Position numbers and translations under genes: made by a program
Shown here: positions 27,528 to 40,317 of the stretch, piece by piece
Layout: the number at the start of each line of letters is the position of its first letter
How positions within the stretch are numbered: the first letter of the stretch is position 1
Notes under the pieces: generated by a model
Seen by the model: only the letters and a program-made list of their open reading frames with translations
Databases searched by the model: none
Told to the model about the DNA's origin: nothing
Assembly (NCBI GenBank): GCA_034620365.1
Contig: JAQGEQ010000048.1
Location: 186,001-250,000, forward strand
Direction: 5' to 3'
From: Pegea sp. RAD2-039
Lineage: Eukaryota > Chordata > Thaliacea > Salpida > Salpidae
Length of the DNA stretch: 64,000 bases

Positions 27528-29890
27528 TTTTATTCAACATATAGTCGCAGATGACAAATTATACAGCTATTATTTCAAATACAAAAAGATATGAGTGACA
27601 AAGGTAATGAAAATGTCTTAAGTTTCACGGTTTAACACCTTAGAGACAAAGATACTTAGATTTTAAATGAGCAAGTACTAGAAATTTTATCATTGTTTAG
27701 ATAAAAGTTAGATGATATTGGGTTAGTTTGAAGGTTTATTTATTGGCAGATGAAAACATTTGTTGGTATCTAGCATAAGTTACTTGATTGAAGCCATAAG
27801 TTAGTAGACTCTAAAGAAGATTGAAGAGAAATTGGTTTAGTACTAAAAAGTTTGGAATTATCGGCAAAAAGCAATTAGTGATGAAGAACATTCTGTAATA
27901 CCATTAAAGAGAATGGGGCTAATAATGCTGACTTGAGAAACACCGTTGAAAACCGCAAAAAAACTTGAACCAGTGTTATTAATGATGACTTGTTGATGTC
28001 TATCTTTAGGAAATTTCTCAATCCAAGTTATAAGAGCAGAGTTAATATTAAACTACTTGAGTGTTTTTGCTAATATGAAATGTGAAACAGAATCAGAAGC
28101 TTTGTGAACGCCTGTATAGATGTTATTTGTTGCTTGATTATTTCTTTAGAAAAACCGCCACTAGTAGAGACAATACAGCAGCTAATAATTGAAGAATTTT
28201 CGAGAAAAGAATACAAATTGATCATCAGAGAGCTTTTGTGGAGAAGATGAAGTTGAGGATAGATAGAGTGCTTAATAAATAAGAAGAATTTTTCAGATGT
28301 ACGAGTTATTTTGTTTCTAATATTATTGATGGTGATGAGGTTGTCAAGATCGGTAGAAATAAAATCTTCCAGAAGATTAGATTTTTTGTTTTGAAAATAA
28401 TATTTTTTGACTCTTTGTCTTTGGTGAGAAACTTTTGGGAGGTTAGAATAAAAAGTTCAGCTTTTACAAGATCACTGAAATAAAAATTTTCATTTTCTTC
28501 AACAAGACTGTTATGAGTAAGCGAGAGTTTCATTTAAATTTAAGAAATTTATACAAATTACGCTATGAACCGCCGTCACAAAGTTTATTTCCCCTCTAAT
28601 CGTACCACTTACTAATTTCAATTTTATACTCCACTACTACACTTAGCCCTGTATTTTGATTTATCCGAATTTTTAACTTTAGATTTCTTGTATAAGAGAT
28701 GATTTTCTTTTAACAAGCGTTTAATGTGAGGTAGAGTACGGTTGGGACGGGAAATATTTGAAGAGAATTAGTCAGAGTTTGGATGAAAATGTCTAGAAGA
28801 CTATAAAGATAGCTCTTTATTAAACATGCATTTCCAGATAGAGGAAGATATATTGGTATATTGACTCTATAGAAGTCAGGATCAAGATAAAAATCTTTCA
28901 GCAAGTGACAATTAACATCGTTTTGGATAGTAACTAACAACGTTACATACATCAGATAGCATTGATCTATTTTCAGATTTTAAAGAAGGAATATAAATAC
29001 AACAAAATCTGACTTTGGATTTCAAGTTAAAAATATAAACACAAATAATTCCAAAGCTGTTTTTATAAAATGAGAAAGAACCTTAATCTATATAAGCCTT
29101 TTGAACTTTTTAACTAGGCAAGCACCACCTTCTCTAGCATCAATGTCTAATGATGTTATACTTAGGACGATAGGACATTGGGTTGAAAATTGTGTTAGAT
29201 AGCAAGACTCAGTTAGTAACAATAAGTCAGTTTGGTTGGAGTCAAGATAATGGGACTCAAAGTCTATCTTATTTGATATAGAACTGATGCTACAATACTT
29301 AATTGACAGATTATCTAAGGTAGGTGGGTTGATGTTTTTGGTAGTAGAAATATTAGTATCAGTCCAAGAGAAACTCGGAGTTAACACGAAAATGCTGATA
29401 CACCACTCTTACTCGCCTGTCAATTTTCACGTATTTCTTTTACTAGTTTTTCGTGAAGTTCTTTGCTGCTTTTTGATTGGTTTGAGAGTTTCATGGTGAT
29501 TGGAATATTATTAGAACATCTTAAACTAATTCAATAAAACGCCTTGATGTTGTTTTTTGTCAGAGGAACTTTGTCCTCTACCGACTTTAGGAAAGTGTAA
29601 GAACCTTGCCTTGTTGACTTGATCATCCATAATAGACTAAGGGATGCTGAAGATCGATAGGTTGAGAGGTTTCAAGTTCTTTGCAGAAACTTCAGCTTGG
29701 GGCTCTATAGACAAGGTCGTTTGAGGATAATGCTTTCAAAATACATTAAGTTGAGGAAATTTGATTAACCTCTTCAGTTAGAATGTTCAAAACATTTTTA
29801 CTTACGATTCATCATTCGAAAGCTTGTGAACTTTCATATCATTTATCAGTTCTTTTTTAAAAACTTCGACCTTTTAAACTAAATTTTTTA
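27528..29890 (-). mobile_element. Decayed non-LTR (LINE) retrotransposon, minus strand
   Basis: Read on the minus strand, fragments appear in LINE order. Around 29,620-29,700 there is a possible ORF1-like piece. Near 29,387-29,088 there is the start of an APE-type endonuclease (SISNKIDFESHYLDSNQ, then LLLLTESCY). Near 28,260-28,160 a piece resembles the start of the reverse transcriptase. Near 28,110-27,900 the RT core reads ASDSVSHFILAKTLK, then a stop, then ITWIEKFPKDRHQQVIIN and GVSQVSIISPILF. Near 27,860 the catalytic-box region reads LFADNSKLF, so the expected second Asp of the ADD box is Asn. In-frame stops and frameshifts show it is dead. Its 3' end is probably at about 27,528. Confidence 0.75.
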
Positions 29891-30161
29891 ACCCAGTATG
29901 AATCTTGGTACTTGGCAAAACAGAACTACTTTATCTTGGTTTAATGATCATTTTACATTCTTTACACAAATATGTAAAAAGACCGAAAGAGACCAATGGC
30001 TTCGTTTTGACATTAAAAAACTTGCCAATCTTATTCAAACAGAAATAGTTTATAATTATTAAGATTTCTTATATTAAATGAATAAAATGCAATAAGTTTT
30101 TTAGTATTGCTTACTACTAAAGTTAATTATCAACCGATTTATTTATTTCATTAAAGAATAT

Positions 30162-30215
30162 TTTATTTATTTAACGCATGGCTGCGAGTGACAAATTCAA
30201 CAGCTCTTATAGCGG
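30162..30215 (-). mobile_element. 3' end of a second LINE copy with TAAA-rich tail
   Basis: On the minus strand this reads GAGCTGTTGAATTTGTCACT followed by CGCAGCCATGCG and then TTAAATAAATAAA. The minus-strand sequence at 27575-27528 is a diverged copy (AGCTGTATAATTTGTCATCT then GCGACTATATG). Both look like the 3' terminus of the same LINE family. I could not define a coding part for this copy. Confidence 0.5.
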
Positions 30216-32849
30216 ACAAAAACCAAATATTATGAGCAAAGAGATTATTGGAACTCTTAGATATCACAATTTAAGATTAATGCAAAAGAATAGAAACACT
30301 GTAGAGGTATACGTAGAACGTAAACTGTGAGTAAAAAATCTAATATGACAAAATAAGAAAGTGAGGAAACTGGCAGTGCTACATATTACTTGTTAAGGAA
30401 ACTACTTAAATCTTTATTTTCAACAAAATTTTAAAAGGTGCGATAAATTTTGATTTAGTGATGGAATTAGTGTGTCTTTTAGGGTGTAATAAAAGAGCTC
30501 TGACTCAGAAAAGTTTGAGACACCAGTACAAACTTCTAAAATCAAATATTTAATTGTAATATTTACAGTTTCTTCTATTCAGGGTTGAATTAAAATTAAA
30601 AACTCACAAAATATTTGTAAAATTACAAATTATAAGACTTATCTACATTTTAAAATAATAATTTAAATCAGTAATATAATCAGTAAGATAATAATAAACG
30701 AATAATATCAATATAACAAGCATAAGAATACCCATAATTTTTAAAAAATTTCTGTCTATATCTAGCCTCGGATTATTTTTTAATTTGTCCTAAGACGTTT
30801 ATCTATGATTTTTAATTTTCAAACACAATTTGGAAATGAAGTATTTGTTTTAATAATGCCATCACAAAGCTTCAATCTTTGCCCAAAATTCTACGTATCT
30901 ATGAGTTGTTGTTAAATATTGATAATTATTAGCTGAGTATGGTCACGATTTAAGCAATTATTCTCGACGACCAAAAAATGTTTTAAATCAAAAATCAGTT
31001 CTTAAAAATCTGTTTGATTATTTTCAAACAGAGAAAATTCTTTTACTAATTCAATTGCAATTTAGAAGTCTATGAAGATGCCATTATAAAGTTTTTTAAA
31101 TTTATTTTTAAAATCTTCAAAAAACAAAAAACGGCAGTTTGCTCCTGCAAAAAAACGTTTTATTTTATCATTCATTTTTCTTTAGATGCTGATTATATTT
31201 TTAATAGTTGATTTTATTTATAAAACATCTTCTAACTTTCTATTATTTATATTTTCATTTCGGCCGTCTATTATTCTTCACTTATTATTTTTTATCTTTT
31301 TACTACTCTATTTTTGGCGAAAATATTCTATTGAGATAATACTAGCAGTAAACTTCTTTTGGTTGTAGTGTACTTTTAACAGGTTAACTATGATATTATA
31401 TAAAAAAGTTTCAATTTGCAATTTTTTTAAATACAATTTCTTATCATGGATTATTTCTAAAAAGATCAAATATAACTCATTTTCATCAACGAAAAGAAAC
31501 AAAATCAAAACCTAATTTAAAATCTTGTAAAACTAAAATACTAGTTAAAATCAAAAAAAAAATTAGAGTTAAAAAAATGTTTTAAAAAGAACTTATTTTT
31601 TCATAAAGATGTTTAAGAATGATTTAAAGACTTATGTTTATTTTTGATAAAAAATTTCAGCCAAAATCCAATTTTTAAAAAAAGTTAAATTTTTAAAAAA
31701 TGTTGTTTGGAAACCTTCAACCATATCTTTTGCTTTACTTTAGTACCAGTTAGCCTTTTGTAACTTAGCAGTTAAAGGTATGTTACTTTTTTGTTTTTAG
31801 TTTCTACTTAAATTTAAGATTAGCTTTCGTTTATTGATTATAAACTATTTATATATTTTAAATGATTTTTTCGCCTAAATTATTTTTGCTGGAAAAACAA
31901 AACATACTTTATTTTTTAAAATATAATTGAACTTAAAATTTATGAATTCCGAAACTTAATTTAAAAAAGCTTCCTCTTATAAAGTGTTTTTTAAAAGTAT
32001 ATATAATTAACTTTTATTTATTTTATGTTAATTAAGTAACATGTAACATTTGGTTGAACTAAGATGTAAAACCTTTTTAAAATTTTCCTTTTTAAAACTT
32101 CTTAATATTTACTTTCTAATTATTTTTTATTATTCTTTATTTATTATAATTCTTTATATTTGTCTTTTATCTGAAACAATTTATTTTAGGATATATATAA
32201 AGATTAAAATTTAGTGAACTATTCTAATATTTGAATGAAAACAGATTTTATTGAGTTTCCTATAAAATTGATTTTTTGTGTTTCTTGTAAAATAAATTGT
32301 CTTTGTTCTTCAACCATTTTTAAGTTATAAATTGTTCAATTTATGTTTTTTAATTCATCAGTTTTAATAATTTATTAAATATTTTAGTTTATCATGAATA
32401 ATAATAAATAAACCTAAGTTTGCTTTTCAAAGACTTTTTTTTCTTCTATAACTTATGTTTAATTGTTACTTAGTATAATAGTATAAACTGTTGTATTTAT
32501 TTGATCGTTTCTATGATTTTAATATTATGATTTTGTTTTTTTAATTTATTGTAAATTGTCAATTTATTATCTACTATTTTCAAGCTTCTAAAAACTTTTG
32601 GTTTTTATAAAAACTTTTTACTGAATTTGTATTTCATAATATGATTTTTGAATTATACTTCAATCAATATATTAAATAAAAATTTTGTCTCATAGTCCTA
32701 TAGTGTATTTTCAGTATTTTATATTTTTCTCTTAAATTATAAATAAAATTATATATATGTATAAATAGTTAAGATTCAACTACAAAAATAAACAAATTAT
32801 ATTTTTATTGAATTAATTTCATTCACTTATTGCTACATTTGTTTAATAG
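30216..32849. other. AT-rich spacer upstream of RPL26
   Basis: No supportable gene. Open frames such as 31186-31368 are low-complexity and hydrophobic, as expected of AT-rich DNA. The RPL26 promoter must lie at the right end, but I see no clear TATA or initiator context to call. Confidence 0.4.
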
Positions 32850-33341
32850 ATGAAGTTCAACAAGTTGAAGACCTCATCACGTCGTAAGAATAGGAAGGCA
32901 TACTTCAATGCTCCTTCTCATGTTAGAAGAACTTTCATGAGTGCTCCACTCTCTAAAGAGCTTCGTCAAAAGTACAACGTACGAAGCATGCCAATTCGTA
33001 AAGATGATGAAGTTCAGGTGATTGTTTGTGTTTGAAAATCTTCCAATCGTTCCTAAATAACTAACTTATAGATTGTTCGTGGACACTATAAAGGCCAGCA
33101 GATCGGTAAAGTAATTCAATGCTACCGAAAGAAGTATGTTGTTCATATCGAGCGTATCCAACGTGAGAAAGCCAATGGAACCACTACCCATGTTGGCATC
33201 CACCCTAGCAAGGTTGTTATCATGAAGTTGAAAGTGGATAATGATCGTAAACGTATCCTCGATCATCGTGCTGCTTCAAGACGTCAAACACAAGACAAAG
33301 GAAAGCATACTGAAGAAAGTGTACAAGCCATGGAGACATGA
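32850..33341 (+). CDS. RPL26: 60S ribosomal protein L26 (uL24), 2 exons
   Basis: Large-subunit ribosomal protein near the peptide exit tunnel. Exons 32850-33017 and 33072-33341 give 145 residues, the same length as human RPL26. It is nearly colinear throughout: [58 protein letters not shown] and [18 protein letters not shown]. The KOW motif is in the second exon. The ATG directly abuts a splice-acceptor sequence (tttgtttaatag|ATG), so the 5' UTR must come from another exon or a spliced leader. AATAAA at 33358-33363 is the likely poly(A) signal. The C-terminal tail ([17 protein letters not shown]) differs from the human one, as is usual. Confidence 0.98.
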
Positions 33342-35399
33342 GCTTTATTCATTTTCTAATAAAATTGCTCCAAGTTACAAATTCTGTTTGCTGCCTATGA
33401 AGTTGAAGCAGTTATTAGTCGGCAGTCTTTATTAAATCATCAGAAAGTTTATGTCAAAATTCAAACAACTTTACAAGGATTTTATCACAAGTTATCTAGA
33501 AGTAAATTGTATCAATTTTGGGAAGTTTTTCGCTCAATGTAAAGTTGTCTTTCTCAAATTATTATTATTTACTCTAATTTACATTTGAAGCTTTCCACAA
33601 AATCAACTTTCTTTATAGAAGATTGCTCTGAAAAGTAGCTTGAGTTAAAAAATTCAGTTAAGCATGAGTAGGTGATCTATGCAATCAATTTCTTATTTGC
33701 AATATGTGAGACATACTGCCGAGTAATCACCGTTCAGTTGGACCCTTCACGAAATTTATAATAATTAAAGCTAAAAAAAATGATTTTTGCAAGTAGTGGT
33801 TCAGACAAATTAACTAAAACAGAGCTTAGGTAATAACTAGCATTATAGAATGAAGTTTATCATATTCAAGTAGTTTAATAAAAAGCTTTTGATTTTAGCT
33901 CGGCTTTTGCCGCGTACGGCCATACTGAATCTCCTCCAAAACAGTGTCAAGAACTAGGAAAGTTTTTGAACAAGCTTCTTTTCTCGATTTTTAGCTAATA
34001 CGACTTCATTATCCTTATTATTGTGCTTCTCAGAGAAGTTTTTATTCACACGAGCAGTTAATAGTTTATGAAAGAGTTCTCAGCTTACCATTGTTTGCTT
34101 TTAAAAACTACATTTTAGAACAACCTTACGAAAGCTCCAAAACTTTTCAAAGATTTAATCAGTTTATTATGCTTGCATGATTCATTCAATTAAGCTGTTG
34201 TTTCTCTGATCTCCAGTGAAAATTAGAGTAAAATAAAACCTAAGTTTAATTGGACAATTTTTAGCTATATAAAAACTTTGAACAAAGGGTCAACCTGGTA
34301 CATCAAGGTACTTTCAACTTCTTGTTTGATAAATAAACTCAAGTCAGCTACCACTAGGTGTAAACGTCCTTTCAACATAATGTCCTGAAGACTTATTGAT
34401 ATTTAGCCAAATTTGTACTTTTGCTTTCTATTTTATTTTTACACCAAATAATGAAATCGAATATTAAACAATTGTTTTGGAATTATTTTATTTTTAGGAA
34501 GTTTCAAAGAATAAGTTGTTTTTTATGAAAATTTTTGTTCCATTTAATTTTAGGCTTTTTCTTTATAAAATATAAAAAAATTATTTTGAGTCTTGTGAAA
34601 AAGTTGTTCTTGATTCTTCTATTTGTTTATTGAAATAGATATTTTGTAAAAAGGTTTTTATAAAAATATTAATATTAAGTATTATATATATTATAATATC
34701 ATATATTTTATAATATAGTATAAAGGTTTGTTTTTATATAAATTTTGTTGATATTTAGATTTTTACTTAAATATTTGTTCTTCATCTGATGGAAACACTA
34801 CTAACATTATATTATACATTAATAATTATCTTAATAGATAAATTTATATAATAATATTTATTTAAAAAATTATTTATTTTCAATTGTTTAAGTATTTTTA
34901 TTTTTGCTAGCTGTTTATGTTACTTTTTTTATGTTAATTTAATTTTTTTATCTTTTTATATGAAAACATTTTTAATTAAACAATTTCTAAAAATTTTATT
35001 CACTTTGTAACAATATATATTATATATTTATTACAAACATACAATCTGATCAGTAAAAAGAAATATATAACAGGGATTTGTAAGCAGCAAAATTTGAAAA
35101 ATATAAAAAAATGTGTAAACATAAATTTCTTTGAACATGTTTATTTAATACTTAGTAAACATAAGCTATAACTTTATACTTATCAAAATAGATGAAAGGT
35201 AAAACAAAAGGTTTATAACAACTGATTTATGTATATACCTTATAAATTTTTATATGTTATTACAGCCATCATACAATTAGTGTTACCCTCAAAAGTTGTT
35301 ATATAAAAAGTTATCTTATTAAGTTGATGATGTTTTTATCATCACTTTATTTTCTTATTAGCATGAGAACTAGTAAGATAATTGATTTTATATTTACAG
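33342..35399. other. Spacer between RPL26 and DNAJC19
   Basis: No gene seen. The part around 33,700-34,400 is somewhat less AT-rich than the rest but holds no open frame or RNA fold that I can support. A 12-nt 5S-rRNA-like match near 33,915 is discussed among the rejected items. Confidence 0.35.
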
Positions 35400-35432
35400 G
35401 TTTAAGCTTTTTGTGATTTCTAAATAAATCAA

Positions 35433-35768
35433 ATGTCGTCCACATTAATTGCAATAGGGTTGGGTGTTGCTGGTTCTGCTTATGCTGCAAGAGCACTCAT
35501 CAAATCTGCTGGTCCTCTTGGTAAACATTTCGAACAAACTCTCAAACAGCTTTCCAGTCTCGATTATAAGTATTATCGTGGCGGTTTTGAACAGAATATG
35601 TCAAAACGCGAAGCTAGCTTAATACTTGGAGTGCCTCAAAGTGCAGATAAGAAAAGAGTTCAAGCAGCGCATCGTAAAATTATGTTTCTTAATCATCCTG
35701 ATAAAGGAGGATCTCCATTTTTAGCAACCAAAATTGCTCAAGCTAAAGAGTTGATGGATAAAAAGTAG
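35433..35768 (+). CDS. DNAJC19: Mitochondrial import J-protein TIM14/PAM18
   Basis: Inner-membrane J-domain protein that stimulates mtHsp70 in the presequence translocase motor. It is 111 residues (human 116) in one exon. There is an N-terminal membrane helix at about residues 4-22, then YYRGGFEQNMSKREASLILG, the conserved HPD tripeptide at 88-90 within LNHPDKGGSP, and a short C-terminal helix. The start is supported by family length and by a splice-acceptor-like AG (atatttacag) 33 nt upstream. AATAAA at 35875-35880 fits the poly(A) signal. It is the only complete, recognised gene here without coding introns. There are no disabling mutations, so it looks functional. Confidence 0.96.
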   Translation: MSSTLIAIGLGVAGSAYAARALIKSAGPLGKHFEQTLKQLSSLDYKYYRGGFEQNMSKREASLILGVPQSADKKRVQAAHRKIMFLNHPDKGGSPFLATKIAQAKELMDKK

Positions 35769-37398
35769 ACAGATAAAAAAATGTTTTTAGAAATTTTAAC
35801 TTCAGCTGAATTTTGAGATTTTTAATTTATTAAATGAGTTTGTGTTTCCTTGTGAAAGATGAAAATAAAAATTCAATAAAAGATTTTGTGTTTATTTTTT
35901 GTCAAAAACATGTAAATAGTTAAACTTAGTAGTTGAATCCTAACCAAAAGTTGTAAACAACCAAGAACAAGATATAACTTGTTCTCAGTTACTATTAATT
36001 AAAGTCAAAAGTTCTAAACAGAATAAATTTTTTTTTTAAAGAGCTAGTAGTAGTTTTTGTGGATATAAAAGTTTTTAGTTCAACATGCTTCAATAGTATT
36101 TTATTTATCAAAGTCTTCAGCCATTTCTACATACTTCGAAAGTCAGAAAGTAGTGCACACATGAAAAGAAATATGAAAGGGCGACATAAAAACGTTATAA
36201 GAATCAAATCAAAATTTATTTTCGATTGGCATGTTGTTAATAAGATGCTTGGTTGAATTCTTGTAGGATGTGATTAAGATTCAGTGAGAATCGTAGAATC
36301 TTTCTTCTTTATCTACAGCTTAGACTTTATATTGACTAACGAAAGATGTTAACGCAGTTTTGGTGGTTTCCATCTATACAGCACGATTTGCTGCAAGTTG
36401 AGAAAGCTTCTATACCCAGCTGTTTCAACAAGGACTTATAACTTGATTTTTTTATTACTTTTTGGACACTTCTTTAACAATTTTGAATATCCTTTTATAA
36501 TAAAAATACTATTTTTATAAAAAAATTAACGTAAACAAGTACCCATAAAATAAATATTTTTTAGCCTCATTTTAACTCTGTTTGAAAATTCTTTAATAAA
36601 AGGTTTCTTTTTTTTTAAATTGTATAAAGAGCATAAAATTTTCGATAACTATAAATTAGTTGATAATTGAAATTGACAAACATTTACTTTGAATTTAGGC
36701 ATGCAAAAAATAGTATGCACTAATAAACAAATAGAAATTTATTTCTTTTTGCCTAAAGCATTTATAGTCAAAGCTGTACGACATGATGTAAGTCTAAAAA
36801 AAATTGTCTTTAAAATAACAATTAATCAGTAAATTTTAAGTATTAATCAAAAATATTACCATAGAAAACAAACCAAAGTAAAAACAGAAAGCTAAAAGGA
36901 AAGCTAAAGAAAGTTAAAATTTTATCTAGTGCTTGTTTCCCAATATTTTTTTCCATTTTTTTATTGATGCAAATGATTATAATAGAAACTTGTTCTATAC
37001 TTCTTGTCAGTATAATTGTATATAATTTATATAAAACTGATAATATAGCGTGTTTCTTTAAAGTATTAAGATAAATTGTACATTGTAAACGACGAACATG
37101 TAACTTTTGTTTTTGACTTTTAAGTAATGTTATCCATGAATAACAAATAGAATTATAAAACTTTTATTTTCAATTTTTTATTTGTTAAGATATAATAAAC
37201 TTATAATTTTAAAATAATTTTGTTAATACTTGATTATTATTAAGATATCTGTTTAAAGTTATTATTTATTTGAATATTTGTTTACATTTATTTTTCATTA
37301 GAGTTATGAAACAGAATTGTTTTTAATATATCTTAAATTATATCTATTCAGCTATTATAGACTTTTGATAAATTAACAATATAAAATATATTTTATAG
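35769..37398. other. AT-rich spacer
   Basis: The DNAJC19 3' end is followed by intergenic sequence with no supportable gene. The open frame 36059-36256 has no family resemblance. An acceptor-like ttttatag ends the stretch at 37398. Confidence 0.35.
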
Positions 37399-37421
37399 GC
37401 CAAGTTTGCAAAATAGGTATT

Positions 37422-38658
37422 ATGTTAGCTAGAGCTACATTAAATGGACTTCAAAAAGTTGGTTTAAGTAAGCTTATGTTGTCAAATTATTAAATTTTAT
37501 TTTTTTTTATTACTGAGTTATAAAAAACTTTATATAAATTTCATTATTCAATTATTAATTGTTCAAATTTTAAACTTGTAGATAAATGTAAACATTAATC
37601 TTATTTTTACTTTATGAAAGTGAAATATTGTATGATTTTTTTGTAGGTTCAGTTTTAAAAACAAATTTAAGATTTGGTAGTAGATGGATACAACCAAATT
37701 TTAAAGGAGGAAAAGCTAAGATTAATGGTTAGATATTATATCACATTTTTGTATTCAAAGTATTCTTCACTTCTTATTACTTTTGTAACAAGTGGTTGTA
37801 TTACTCAGTTACTTTAATTAACTTTTTTAGTTTTTTATGTTCAAGTATTATATTGATATGTGATAAATATTTTTTATATTAAATAAGCGATCTTATTATT
37901 CCTTTAACTTTTAGGCTAAGACTATTTTTTTTAGATTATTTTATATAATATTTAAAGTTAAAAATTATAAGAAGACAATCCTAATATAATTAAAATATTA
38001 ATTTAATTTAAGGAATCAATCCAACATAAGTTAGTTCTTTAATTACCTTGATCAATTAGTTTAATTTCTTAGTTATTAGTTTCGATTAATAATTTAATTA
38101 ACCATTTAGCAAAATGTTAAAATTCTTTTCTTTCTTAAATTGTTTCTAAAAGTTTAAGGTTATTTAGAACTAATTTTTTTATGTTAATTGTGACAGAACC
38201 GTTTCGATTTTTGAAGCAGAAATTGTACTCAGACGGTGAAAAGGTTATTGGTTTTGGTTTTGTTGCTAGTAAGTTTTCTTTCAGTTGTCTGGCAGTTTGG
38301 TCAATTAATTCATATTTTAACTTTCTAATAGCAATAAAATATTGTTTTGTATTTTCAATCATTAACAAGAATTTTTTAACTGTTTCAATAAAAGTAGCGA
38401 AACGTTTTTAGTTGTATCATATAAACTCTTTTTTTAATTGATAGTTGTTCCTTTTATCTTTGGTTATTACGTTTTATTCACGGATCGTCCAGATGAGCTT
38501 GATAAACGGACTGGAGAATACTTTAAATACATGCATCAATATCCAGGTAACTTCACACTTTCTTTTTTATAATTTGTTTAATAATATTCTAAATCTTTTT
38601 ATTTTTTCTACTTTTTTCTGAATGCTTTCACTTTTTTACAGACCCTGTAAGAAAGTGA
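37422..38658 (+). CDS. Small single-pass, probably mitochondrial inner-membrane protein, 5 exons
   Basis: Exons 37422-37467, 37647-37727, 38197-38268, 38445-38546 and 38642-38658, all in phase, give 105 residues. The N-terminus (MLARATLNGLQKVGLSSVLK, then Arg-rich sequence without acidic residues) looks like a mitochondrial presequence. One membrane helix follows at about residues 60-77 (VIGFGFVAIVPFIFGYYV). The C-terminus is charged and ends YFKYMHQYPDPVRK. The size and plan fit an accessory subunit of a respiratory complex. There is a faint resemblance around GYY..YM to complex I subunit NDUFC2, which however has two helices. I do not name it. AATAAA at 38681-38686. The gene structure is well supported; the identity is open. 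Confidence 0.75.
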
Positions 38659-39239
38659 TTTAGTAACAAAAATCGTTTTGAATAAAATTATACTCTAAGG
38701 AATAATTGTGGTTTGCTAGAAAAACAAATATTGAGGATTAGTCGGTTTATATTCATATAAAATAAGGTTTACTATCAATAAATTTATTATTGTTGTGGGA
38801 CATCTTAGACCACCGAACACAAACTTGCTAACTGGGAAGTTTTATCAAGCTACTAAATTGAAACAATTAACTTCTTGTTAGATTTTATGAGCTAACTTTG
38901 CTGATAACATTAATCTCAAAGCTCTCATTATGTTATTTGATCAGTATACTTTCATATATGATTAAATCATGAAAATTAGTAATATTCAAGTTTTTAGAAG
39001 TATGCTAAATTTTAAAACTAATTGTGGTGAGAAATTATTTGTAGTAATTTAAATCTGTAAGTACATTTTATATATGCAGCATAATACCCAAGAACAAGTT
39101 ATCAAAGGTGATTAATAAAAACATCTTTAAGAGTCATATATATTGCTTTGTAGAGTTAAAGACTTTTGAAAACATTATCTTGAGCTACTTTATATCATTA
39201 GATACTTTTATAATAAAAGTATGAATAGATGGTATATCA

Positions 39240-39790
39240 AATTGGTGATATCAAAAAATCGAGGCAACATTTACTAGATTGGTATACAGGAAACTTAATA
39301 TTATATGTGATAATCATCAAAACTGTCTCAGCTTCAATTTAAATACTTTGGAAATTCGACGGATTAATTATCCACAATTCTTTGACCTTCAATTCGTAAT
39401 TATTTCTCTCTATTAGTCCCTCCCTCAAGTTGTATCAACTCAGACGACACACATTACATCTTAATAAGCCCATATCACCTGGTACATTAATCAGAGCAAT
39501 TGTTTTATCATACCGCACAATTAGTACTTGGAACCAGCTGCCATCAGACATTGTCATGTCAGAATCACTCATGCTTTTCAAGCAGAAGTTGAAGCATTTT
39601 AATATCTCGACAATTGTAATTATTTTATTGTGATTTTTTTGTATAAATAACATTTAAATAATTATGCACTGTTATAATGTATAAGGATTCCTGAACTGCT
39701 ATGTGTTACTTCTAACTTCACTATATTTGAGAATGATCTTTTCAAGCACCCTCTTTCACGTTTATTGTAATAAATTAACAAAGTTAAGTT
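39240..39790 (+). mobile_element. 5'-truncated, decayed LINE fragment, plus strand
   Basis: Around 39,325-39,385 the frame reads FNLNTLEIRRINY, like the LEYRRLRGDL segment after the reverse transcriptase of many LINEs. At 39,430-39,633 it reads RRHTLHLNKP and then SYRTISTWNQLPSDIVMSES, matching the usual LINE C-terminus (RV..WN.LP...V...S...FK..L). The 3' end near 39,745-39,785 (TTTATTGTAATAAATTAACA) resembles the tail at 60,895-60,925. It contains stops and has no promoter, so it is inactive. Confidence 0.65.
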
Positions 39791-40317
39791 TTGTAGGTTG
39801 TAAAGCAACTTTTCTTATCATTTTGATAGTTTTTTTATACTACAAGTAAATGATGGAAAAATCTTGTTGACGAGTTTCTGCTACTGGTTCTTTATTCTAT
39901 TGAAGCGATATTTTTTGCCAAAATTATTAGACATAAAAAATCAAATCTGAACCTTTCATAGATACTAGATTTTTATGTAATCTTTAAATATAAATTTCTC
40001 CAAAAATAATAAAATAGCAAATGTTGAAATCAAGCTGAATACTTCTAAAATAAAAAACTCAGACATTTACTACAAAAAATATTAACCTGGTATTTAATTT
40101 GACGAAATCTGAATATAAGAAGATTTATTAGTGAACCAAATTAGCTTGAAAAAATAACTTGTTAGATAAATTAATTTTTTATATAAACCATTTTACATGA
40201 TTAGAAATCTATGTAATTGAAATTTATTACTTAGCTAGCTATAAAAATAGCCAGAAACTAGAAGAAAACTGAACTAAAGGTAATAAATGGATAAATAAAT
40301 TTGTTGAAAATTGTGAA

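Noticed and set aside
29287-29499. Plus-strand ORF of 70 codons at 29.3 kb
   Set aside because: It is the opposite strand of the LINE endonuclease segment; the minus-strand translation explains the open frame.
33905-33940. TACGGCCATACT, identical to part of the 5' end of 5S rRNA
   Set aside because: The match covers only about 12 nt; the rest of the 5S gene, including its internal promoter, is absent. Likely chance or a tiny remnant.
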